Positions 1-11,643 of a stretch of DNA of 64,000 bases are shown here, piece by piece; position 1 is the first letter of the stretch, and the number at the start of each line of letters is the position of its first letter. This DNA comes from Bugula neritina (taxonomy: Eukaryota; Bryozoa; Gymnolaemata; Cheilostomatida; Bugulidae). Both the position numbers and the translations under genes were made by a program. The DNA is taken from the NCBI GenBank assembly GCA_964035545.1, contig CAXIUT010000183.1:1-64000 (forward strand), given 5' to 3'. A model generated the notes under the pieces. It saw nothing but the letters and a program-made list of their open reading frames with translations. It was not told where the DNA came from and searched no databases.

Positions 1-2170
1 TTTAGCACATTTGGGCACTTTTCAGCACATTTAAGCACTTTTAGCACATTTAGGTCTAATTAGGCACTTTTTAGCACATTTAGGCACTTTTTAGCACATT
101 TAGGCACTTTTAGCAGATTTAGGCACATTTAAGCACTTTTTAGCACATTTGAGCACTTTTCAGCACATTTAGGCGCTTTTAGCACATTTAGGCACATTTA
201 GGCACATTTAGGCACTTTTTAGCACATTAAGGCACTTTTTAGCACATTTAGGCACTTTTAGCACATTTAGTCACACTTAGGCACTTTTTAGCACATTTAG
301 GCACTTTTAAGCACTTTTTAACAAATTTAGGCCCTTTTAGCACATTTAGGCACATTTAGACACTATTAGCACATTTAGGCACTTTTAGAACATTTTGGCA
401 CATTTAGGCACTATAGGCACATTTAGGCACTTTTAGGCATTTTTTAGCTTATTTAGGCACTTTGCAGCACATTTCGGCGCTTTTAGCACATTAAGGCACA
501 TTTAGGCACTTTTCAGCACATTTGGGCCCTTTTCAGCACATTTAGGCACTTTATAGCACATTTTGGCACTTTTCAGCACATTTAAGCACTTTTAGGACAT
601 TTAGGTACAATTAGGCACTTTTTAGCACATTTAGGCACTTTTAGCACATTTAGGCACATTTAGGCACTTTTTAGCACATTTGGGCACTTTTCAGCACATT
701 TACGCACTTTTAGCACATTTAGGCACAATTAGGCCCTATTAGCATATTTAGGCACTTTTAAGCACTTTTTAACACATTTAGGCCCTTTTAGCACATTTAG
801 GCACATTTAGACACTATTAGCACATTTAGGCACTTTTAGCACATTTAGGCACATTTAGGCACTTTTTAGCACATTTGAGCACTTTTCAGCACATTCAGGC
901 GCTTTTAGCACATTTAGGCACATTTAGGCACTTTTTAGCACATTAAGGCACTTTTTAGCACCTTTAGGCACTTTTAGCCACACTTAGGCACTTTTTAGCA
1001 CATTTGGGCACTTTTCAGCACATTTAGGCAATTTTAGCACATTTAGGCACAATTAGGCACTATTAGCACATTTAGGCACTTTTAAGCACTTTTTAACACA
1101 TTTAGGCCCTTTTAGCACATTTAGGCACATTTAGACACTATTAGCACATTTAGGCACTTTTAGCACATTTAGGCACATTTAGGCACTATAGGCACATTTA
1201 GGCACTTTTAGGCATTTTTAAGCACATTTATGCCCTTTCAGCACATTTAGGCACTTTTCAGCACATTTAGGCATTTTTAGCACACTTAAGCACATTTAGG
1301 CACTCTTTAGCACATTTGGGCACTTTTCAGTACATTTGGGCCTTTTTCAGCACATTTAGGCACTTTTTAGCACATTTGAGCACTTTTCAGCACATTCAGG
1401 CGCTTTTAGCACATTTAGGCACATTTAGGCACTTTTTAGCACATTAAGGCTCTTTTTAGCACCTTTAGGCACTTTTAGCCACACTTAGGCACTTTTTAGC
1501 ACATTTGGGCACTTTTCAGCACATTTAGGCAATTTTAGCACATTTAGGCACAATTAGGCACTATTAGCACATTTAGGCACTTTTAAGCACTTTTTAACAC
1601 ATTTAGGCCCTTTTAGCACATTTAGGCACATTTAGACACTATTAGCACATTTAGGCACTTTTAGCACATTTAGGCACATTTAGGCACTATAGGCACATTT
1701 AGGCACTTTTAGGCATTTTTAAGCACATTTATGCCCTTTCAGCACATTTAGGCACTTTTCAGCACATTTAGGCATTTTTAGCACACTTAAGCACATTTAG
1801 GCACTCTTGAGCACATTTGGGCACTTTTCAGTACATTTGGGCCTTTTTCAGCACATTTAGGCACTTTTTAGCACATTTGGGCACTTTTCAGCACATTTAA
1901 GCACTTTTAGCACATTTAGGTCTAATTAGGCACTTTTTAGCACATTTAGGCACTTTTTAGCACATTTAGGCACTTTTAGCAGATTTAGGCACATTTAAGC
2001 ACTTTTTAGCACATTTGAGCACTTTTCAGCACATTTAGGCGCTTTTAGCACATTTAGGCACATTTAGGCACATTTAGGCACTTTTTAGCACATTAAGGCA
2101 CTTTTTAGCACATTTAGGCACTTTTAGCACATTTAGTCACACTTAGGCACTTTTTAGCACATTTGGGCAC
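1..2170. repeat. 1866-bp offset long repeat in satellite A
   Basis: The opening variant order, including the rare TTTAGGTCTAATTAGG at 50-65, reappears at 1916-1931 with an offset of 1866 bp. The order that follows (TTTTAGCAGATTTAGG, GGCGCTTTTAG, a triple CATTTAGG run, TTTAGTCACACTTAGG) also matches, to roughly 290 on the left and 2160 on the right. The offset spans the 501-bp duplication, so the 1866-bp period probably arose before or together with it. Only the first about 290 bp of each period were compared base by base. Confidence 0.7.
860..1861. repeat. 501-bp segmental tandem duplication in satellite A
   Basis: The rare variant ACATTCAGGCGC occurs at 891 and again at 1392, and TGCCCTTTCAGC occurs at 1231 and 1732; both pairs are 501 bp apart. 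Between these markers the order of monomer variants (CCTTTAGGC, AATTAGGCACTATTAG, GGCACTATAGGC and others) is the same in both copies, with few substitutions. This makes a two-copy higher-order repeat, about 860-1360 and 1361-1861. The exact edges are uncertain because the monomers on either side are similar. Confidence 0.8.
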
Positions 2171-3400
2171 TTTTCAGCACTTTTTAACACATTTAGGCCC
2201 TTTTAGCACATTTAGGCACATTTAGACACTATTAGCACATTTAGGCACTTTTAGGCATTTTTAAGCACATTTATGCCCTTTCAGCATATTTAGGCACTTT
2301 ACAGCACATTTGGGCATTTTTAGCACACTTAACCACATTTAGGCACTCTTTAGCTCATTTGGGCACTTTTCAGCACATTTAGGCACTTTTAGCAGATTTA
2401 GGCACATTTAAGCACTTTTTAGCACATTTGAGCACTTTTCAGCACATTTAGGCACTTTTAGCACATTTAAACACTTTTTAGCACATTTAGGCACTTTTAG
2501 CAGTTTTAGGCACATTTAGGCACTCTTAAGCACATTTGGGCACTTTTCAGCACATTTAGGCGCTTTTTAGCACATTTGGGCACTTTTATGCACATTTAAG
2601 CACTTTTTAGCACATTTTGGCACTTTTCAGCACATTTAAGCACTTTTAGCACATTTAGGATTTGTTAGGCACTTTTGAGCACATTTAGGCACTTTTTAGC
2701 ACATTTAGTCACTTTTAGCAAATTTAGGCACATTTAGGCACTTTTTAGCACATTTGGGCACTTCTTAGTGCATTTAAGCACTTTTAGGCACTTTTTAGCA
2801 CATTTGGGCAATTTTCAGCACATTTAGGCACTTTTTAGCACATTTAGGCACTTTTTAGCACATTTAGGCATTTTTAGCACATTTAGGCATTTTTAGGCCT
2901 TTTGCAGCACATTTGGGCACTTTTAGCACATTTAGGCACATTTAGGCACTCTTTAGCACACTTGGGCACTTTTCAGCACATTTAGGGTCTTTTTAGCACA
3001 ATTAGGCACTTTTTAGCACATTTTAGCATTTTTAAGCACATTTAAGCACTTTTAGCACATTTAGGCACTTTTTAGTACATTTGGGCACTTTTCAGCACAT
3101 TTAGGCGCTTTTAGCACATTTAGGCACATTTAGGCACATTCAGGCACATTTAGGCACTTTTTAGCACATTTAGGCACTTTTTAGCGCATTTAGGCACTTT
3201 TAGCACATTTAGGCACATTTAGGCAATTTTTAGTACATTTTGGCACTTTTTAGCACATTTAGGCACTTTTAGCACATTTAGGTACATTTAGGCACTTTTT
3301 AGCACATTTAGGCACTTTTAGGCCCTTTGCAGCACGTTTGGGCACTTTTTAGCACATTTAGGCAGTCTTAGGCACTTTTCAGCACATTTAGGCACTTTCA

Positions 3401-3410
3401 GCACAGTATA
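3401..3410. other. Abrupt junction between satellite A and satellite B
   Basis: Satellite A monomers run to GGCACTTTCAGCAC (ending about 3404) and satellite B monomers begin immediately with AGTATACTGCAACATA. There is no intervening unique sequence and no recognisable mobile-element end. The few bases GCACAG at the switch can be read as belonging to either array, so microhomology of a few bases is possible. The first about 460 bp of satellite B after the junction (3405-3866) carry private variants, such as ATATTTGGTAAAC, and lie outside the first full higher-order unit. Confidence 0.85.
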
Positions 3411-3866
3411 CTGCAACATACCGAAATATTTGGTAAACTATTGAAATATACTGTAACCCATTGAAAAATACTGAAACATACTGAAATATACTGCGACACA
3501 TTGCAATATACTGTAAGATACTGAAATATGCTGTAGCACACTGAAATACACTGCAACTCACTGAAATATACTGCAACATACTGAAATACATTGTAACATA
3601 CTGAAACATACTGCAACATACTGCAACATACTGAAATACACTGTAACATACTGAAATACACTGCAAAATATTACAACATATTGAAATACACTGCAACACA
3701 TTGAAATATACTGCAGCATACCTAAATATACGGTAATATACTGAAATATACTGTAACACATTGAAAAATACTGCAACATACTGAAATACACTGCAACCCA
3801 CTGAAATACATCGCAAAATATTACAACATACTGAAATACACTGTAACATATTGAAATACACTGCAA

Positions 3867-6800
3867 CCCGTTGAAATATACTGCAACCTACTGAAATATA
3901 TGGTAAACTACTGAAATATACTGCGACACATTGCAATATACTGTAACATACTGAAACATGCTGTGGCACACTAAAATAGACTGCAGCTCACTGAAATATA
4001 CTGCAACATACTAAAATTCACTGCAGCATCCTACAACATGCTGAAATACACTGTAACATATTGAATTACACTGCAACACATTGAAATATACTGCAATATA
4101 CCGAAATATATGGTAAACTATTGAAACATACTGTAACACATTGAAAAATACTGCAAGATACTGAAATATACTGCGACACAATGCAATATACTGTAACATA
4201 CTGAGATACACTGTAACATTCTACAACATACTGAAATACACAGTGTTATATTGAAATACACTGCAACACATTGAAATATACTGCAACATACCTAAATATA
4301 CGGTAATTTACTGAAATATACTGTAACACATTGAAAAATACTGCAAGAAACTGAAATATACTGCGACACATTGAAAAATACTGCAACATACTGAAATACA
4401 CTGCAACACACTGAAATACTTTGCAAAATACTACAACTTACTGAAATACACTGTAACATTATGAAACACACTGCAACACATTGAAATATACTGCAATGTA
4501 CCGAAATATATAGTAAACTACTCAATTATACTGTAACATACTGAGATATGCTGTAGCACACTGAAATACACTGCAACTCACTGAAATAAACTGCAACATA
4601 CTGAAATACACTGCAACATCCTACGACATACTGAAATACACTGTAACATATTGAAATACACTGCAACACATTGAAATATACTGCGATATACCTCAACATA
4701 CGGTAGTACACAATGAAATATACTGCAACATACCGGAATATATGGTAAACTACTGAAATATACTGTACCACATTGAAAAATACTGCAACATACTGAAATA
4801 TACTGCGACAAAATGCAATATACTGTAACATACTGAGATATGCTGTAACACACTGAAACACACTGCAACTCACTGAAAGATACTGAAATATACTGCGACA
4901 CATTGCAATATACCGTAACATACTGAAGTATGCTGTAGCAGACTGAACTACACTGCAACTCACTGAAATACACTGCAACATACTGAAATAAACTGTAACA
5001 TATTGAAACATACCGCAACATACTGCAACATACTGAAATACACTGTAACATACTGGACTACACTGCAAAATACTACAACATATTGAAATACACTGCAACA
5101 CATTGAAATATACTGCAACATACCTAAATATACGGTAATATACCGCAAAATACTGTAACACATTGAAAAATACTGTAACATACTGAAATATACTGCGACA
5201 CATTGCAATATACTGTAACATACTGAAACATGCTGTAGCACACTAAAATAGACTGCAGCTCACTGAAATATACTGCAACATACTGAAATTCACTGCAGCA
5301 TCCTACAACATGCTGAAATACACTGTAACATATTGAATTACACTGCAACACATTCAAATATACTGCAATATACCGAAATATATGGAAAACTACTGAAACA
5401 TACTGTAACACATTGAAAAATACTGCAAGATACTGAAATATACTGCGACACAATGCAATATACTGTAACATACTGAGATATGCTGTAGCACACTGAAATA
5501 CACGGCAACACACTATAATACACTGCAAAATACTACAACATACTGAATTACACTGCAATATATTGAAATACAATGCAACACATTGAACTATACTGCAACA
5601 TACCTAAATATACGGAAATATACTGAAATATACTGTAACACACTGAAAAACACTGCAACATACTGAAATATACTGCAAGATACTGCAACATACCGAAATA
5701 CACTGGGACATACTGAAACACACTGCAACATACTGCATTATACTGACATACACTGGAACATATTGAAATACACTGCAACATCCTACAACATGCTGAAATA
5801 CTCTGTAACATATTGAAATTTACTGCAACACATTGAAATATACTGCCACATACCGAAATATATGGTGAACTACTGAAATATACTGTAACACATTGAAAAA
5901 TACTGCAACATACTGAAATACACTGTAACATACTGAAATAAACTGCAACATACTGAAATACACTGCAACACACTGAAATACTTCGCAAAATACTACAACT
6001 TACTGAAATACACTGTAACATATTGAAACAGACTGCAACACACTGAAATATACTCTGACACATTGCAATATACTGTAACATACTGAAATATGCTGTAGCA
6101 CACTGAAATACACTGCAACTCACTGAAACATACTGCAACATACTGAAATACACTGTAACATATTGAAACATACTGCAACATACTGCAACATACTGAATTA
6201 CACTGTAACATACTGAAATACATTGCAAAATACTACAACATATTGAAATACACTGTAACACATTGAAATATACTACAACATACCTAAATATCCGGTAATA
6301 TACTGAAATATACTGTAACACATTGAAAAATACTGCAACATACTGAAATACACTGCAACCCACTGAAATACATCGCAAAATACTACAACATACTGAAATA
6401 CACTGTAACATATTGAAATACACTGCAACACATTGAAATATACTGCAACCTACAGAAATATATGGTAAACTACTGAAATATACTGTAACACATTGAAAAA
6501 TACTGCAACACACTGAAACATACTGCGACACATTGCAATATACTGTAACATACTGAAACATACTGTAGCACACTGAAATAGACTGCAGCTCACTGAAATA
6601 TACTGCATTATACTGAAATTCACTGCAGCATCCTACAACATGCTGAAATACACTGTAACATATTGAAATACACTGCAACAAACTACAACATATTGAAATA
6701 CACTGCAACGCATTGAAAGACACTGCAACACATTGAAATATACTGCAACATACCAAAATATATGGTAAACTGCTGAAATATACTTTAACACATTGGAAAA

Positions 6801-7750
6801 TACTGCAACATACTGAAATATACTGTAACACACTGAAATATACTGCAACATACTGAAATACACTGCTAGATACCGAAATATACTGCAACATACTGCAACA
6901 TTCTGAAATACACTGCAACATACCCAAATATACGGTAATATACCGAAAAAAAAACTGTAACAGATGGAAAAATTCTGCAACATACTGAAATAAACTGCAA
7001 CACACTGAAATACACCGCAAAATATTACAACATACTGAAATACACTGTAACATATTGAAATACACTGCAACACTTTGAAATATACTGCAACATACCGAAA
7101 TATATGGTAAACTACTAAAATATACTGTAACACTTTGAAAAATAGTGCAACATACTGAAATATACTGCGACACTTTGCAATGTACTGTAACATACTGAAA
7201 TATACTGTAACACACTGAAATATACTGCAACATACTGAAATACACTGTAACGTACTGAAATAAACTGCAACATACCAAAATATATGGTAAACTACTGAAA
7301 TATACTTTAACACATTGAAAAATACTGCAACATACTAAAATATACTGTAACACACTGCAAGATACTGCATTATACTGACATACACTGGAACATATTGAAA
7401 TACACTGCAACATCCTACAACATGCTGAAATACACTGTAACATGTTGAAATACACTGCAACACAATGAAATATACTGCAACATACCAAAATATATGATAA
7501 ACTACTGAAATATACTTTAACACATTGAAAAATACTGCAACATACTGAAATATACTGTAACACACTGAAATATACTGCAACATACTGAAATACACTGTAA
7601 CATACTGAAATATACTGCAACATACTGAAACACACTGTAACATACTGAAATACACTGCAACATACTACAACATACTGAAATACACTGCAACAGATTGAAA
7701 TATACTGAAACATACCTAAATATACGGTAATAAACCGAAATACACTGCAA
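3867..7750. repeat. Satellite B higher-order unit 1 (3884 bp)
   Basis: The unit is delimited by the phase point CCCRTTG just before CAACCTACTG (3867 and 7751). It contains the full set of marker elements, an A-rich variant (CCGAAAAAAAAACTGTAAC) near 6943-6960, and a CTGCAG pair in GACTGCAGCTCAC and TTCACTGCAGCATCC. It also carries the longest minus-strand stop-free run of the window (5548-7770, 740 codons), which is a by-product of the repeat. The variant order is reproduced in unit 2 almost base for base. Confidence 0.8.
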
Positions 7751-10700
7751 CCCATTGAAATATACTGCAACCTACTGAAATATATGGTAAACTACTGAAA
7801 TATACTGCGACACATTGCAATATACTGTAACATACTGAAACATGCTGTGGCACACTAAAATAGACTGCAGCTCACTGAAATATACTGCAACATACTAAAA
7901 TTCACTGCAGCATCCTACAACATGCTGAAATACACTGTAACATATTGAATTACACTGCAACACATTGAAATATACTGCAATATACCGAAATATATGGTAA
8001 ACTATTGAAACATACTGTAACACATTGAAAAATACTGCAAGATACTGAAATATACTGCGACACAATGCAATATACTGTAACATACTGAGATACACTGTAA
8101 CATTCTACAACATACTGAAATACACAGTATTATATTGAAATACACTGCAACACATTGAAATATACTGCAACATACCTAAATACACGGTAATTTACTGAAA
8201 TATACTGTAACACATTGAAAAATACTGCAAGAAACTGAAATATACTGCGACACATTGAAAAATACTGCAACCTACTGAAATACACTGCAACACACTGAAA
8301 TACTTTGCAAAATACTACAACTTACTGAAATACACTGTAACATTATGAAACACACTGCAACACATTGAAATATACTGCAATGTACCGAAATATATAGTAA
8401 ACTACTCAATTATACTGTAACATACTGAGATATGCTGTAGCACACTGAAATACACTGCAACTCATTGAAATAAACTGCAACATACTGAAATACACTGCAA
8501 CATCCTACAACATACTGAAATACACTGTAACATATTGAAATACACTGCAACACATTGAAATATACTGCGATATACCTCAACATACGGTAGTACACAATGA
8601 AATATACTGCAACATACCGGAATATATGGTAAACTACTGAAATATACTGTAACACATTGAAAAATACTGCAACATACTGAAATATACTGCGACAAAATGC
8701 AATATACTGTAACATACTGAGATATGCTGTAACACACTGAAACACACTGCAACTCACTGAAAGATACTGAAATATACTGCGACACATTGCAATATACCGT
8801 AACATACTGAAGTATGCTGTAGCAGACTGAACTACACTGCAACTCACTGAAATACACTGCAACATACTGAAATAAACTGTAACATATTGAAACATACCGC
8901 AACATACTGCAACATACTGCAACATACTGAAATACACTGTAACATACTGGACTACACTGCAAAATACTACAACATATTGAAATACACTGCAACACATTGA
9001 AATATACTGCAACATACCTAAATATACGGTAATATACCGCAAAATACTGTAACACATTGAAAAATACTGTAACATACTGAAATATACTGCGACACATTGC
9101 AATATACTGTAACATACTGAAACATGCTGTAGCACACTAAAATAGACTGCAGCTCACTGAAATATACTGCAACATACTGAAATTCACTGCAGCATCCTAC
9201 AACATGCTGAAATACACTGTAACATATTGAATTACACTGCAACACATTCAAATATACTGCAATATACCGAAATATATGGTAAAGTACTGAAACATACTGT
9301 AACACATTGAAAAATACTGCAAGATACTGAAATATACTGCGACACAATGCAATATACTGTAACATACTGAGATATGCTGTAGCACACTGAAATACACTGC
9401 AACACACTATAATACACTGCAAAATACTGCAACATACTGAATTACACTGCAATATATTGAAATACAATGCAACACATTGAACTATACTGCAACATACCTA
9501 AATATACGGAAATATACTGAAATATACTGTAACACACTGAAAAATACTGCAACATACTGAAATACACTGCAACCCACTGAAATACATCGCAAAATACTAC
9601 AACATATTGAAATACACTGTAACACATTGAAATATACTACAACATACCTAAATATCCGGTAATATACTGAAATATACTGTAACACACTGAAAAAGACTGC
9701 AACATACTGAAATATACTGCAAGATACTGCAACATACCGAAATACACTGGGACATACTGAAACACACTGCAACATACTGCATTATACTGACATACACTGG
9801 AACATATTGAAATACACTGCAACATCCTACACATGCTGAAATACTCTGTAACATATTGAAATTTACTGCAACACATTGAAATATACTGCCACATACCGAA
9901 ATATATGGTGAACTACTGAAATATACTGTAACACATTGAAAAATACTGCAACATACTGAAATACACTGTAACATACTGAAATAAACTGCAACATACTGAA
10001 ATACACTGCAACACACTGAAATACTTCGCAAAATACTACAACTTACTGAAATACACTGTAACATATTGAAACAGACTGCAACACACTGAAATATACTCTG
10101 ACACATTGCAATATACTGTAACATACTGAAATATGCTGTAGCACACTGAAATACACTGCAACTCACTGAAACATACTGCAACATACTGAAATACACTGTA
10201 ACATATTGAAACATACTGCAACATACTGCAACATACTGAATTACACTGTAACATACTGAAATACATTGCAAAATACTACAACATATTGAAATACACTGTA
10301 ACATATTGAAATACACTGCAACACATTGAAATATACTGCAACCTACAGAAATATATGGTAAAATACTGAAATATACAGTAACACATTGAAAAATACTGCA
10401 ACACACTGAAACATACTGCGACACATTGCAATATACTGTAACATACTGAAACATACTGTAGCACACTGAAATAGACTGCAGCTCACTGAAATATACTGCA
10501 TTATACTGAAATTCACTGCAGCATCCTACAACATGCTGAAATACACTGTAACATATTGAAATACACCGCAACAAACTACAACATATTGAAATACACTGCA
10601 ACGCATTGAAAGACACTGCAACACATTGAAATATACTGCAACATACCAAAATATATGGTAAACTGCTGAAATATACTTTAACACATTGGAAAATACTGCA

Positions 10701-11643
10701 ACATACTGAAATATACTGTAACACACTGAAATATACTGCAACATACTGAAATACACTGCTAGATACCGAAATACACTGCAACATACTGCAACATTCTGAA
10801 ATACACTGCAACATACCTAAATATACGGTAATATACCGAAAAAAAAACTGTAACAGATGGAAAAATTCTGCAACATACTGAAATAAACTGCAACACACTG
10901 AAATACACCGCAAAATATTACAACATACTGAAATACACTGTAACATATTGAAATACACTGCAACACTTTGAAATATACTGCAACATACCGAAATATATGG
11001 TAAACTACTAAAATATACTGTAACACTTTGAAAAATAGTGCAACATACTGAAATATACTGCGACACTTTGCAATGTACTGTAACATACTGAAATATACTG
11101 TAACACACTGAAATATACTGCAACATACTGAAATACACTGTAACATACTGAAATAAACTGCAACATACCAAAATATATGGTAAACTACTGAAATATACTT
11201 TAACACATTGAAAAATACTGCAACATACTAAAATATACTGTAACACACTGCAAGATACTGCATTATACTGACATACACTGGAACATATTGAAATACACTG
11301 CAACATCCTACAACATGCTGAAATACACTGTAACATGTTGAAATACACTGCAACACAATGAAATATACTGCAACATACCAAAATATATGGTAAACTACTG
11401 AAATATACTTTAACACATTGAAAAATACTGCAACATACTGAAATATACTGTAACACACTGAAATATACTGCAACATACTGAAATACACTGTAACATACTG
11501 AAATATACTGCAACATACTGAAACACACTGTAACATACTGAAATACACTGCAACATACTACAACATACTGAAATACACTGCAACAAATTGAAATATACTG
11601 AAACATACCTAAATATACGGTAATAAACCGAAATACACTGCAA
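7751..11643. repeat. Satellite B higher-order unit 2 (3893 bp)
   Basis: The unit follows unit 1 with an initial offset of 3884 bp. The offset becomes 3894 after one extra CAACATACTG decamer near 8911-8935, and 3893 after loss of one A in CCTACACATGCTG near 9828. It also has a 150-bp block at about 9541-9690 that unit 1 lacks there, and lacks a 150-bp block near 10305 that unit 1 has at about 6261-6410. The two changes cancel in length. Otherwise the variant order is the same as in unit 1. Confidence 0.8.

Larger units (their letters stand above)
1..3404. repeat. Satellite A array (20-bp dimer of 10-bp halves)
   Basis: The stretch is an uninterrupted tandem array of GCACATTTAG and GCACTTTTTA half-units, often alternating to make a 20-bp dimer. 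Common variants are GCACTTTTA (9 bp), GCACTTTTCA, GCACATTTGG, GGCACTATTA and GCACTTTTAA. T-runs recur about every 10 bp, that is, about once per helical turn. The monomers are more heterogeneous than in the neighbouring array. The array is cut by the window start, so its true length is unknown. I see no coding frame of note and no RNA gene in it. The call as a satellite is direct from the sequence; any centromeric, subtelomeric or other location would be a guess. Confidence 0.95.

Noticed and set aside
1-3404. Telomeric repeat
   Set aside because: The monomers GCACATTTAG and GCACTTTTTA do not match known telomere repeats such as TTAGGG or TTAGG in tandem. TTTAGG occurs only as part of the longer unit.
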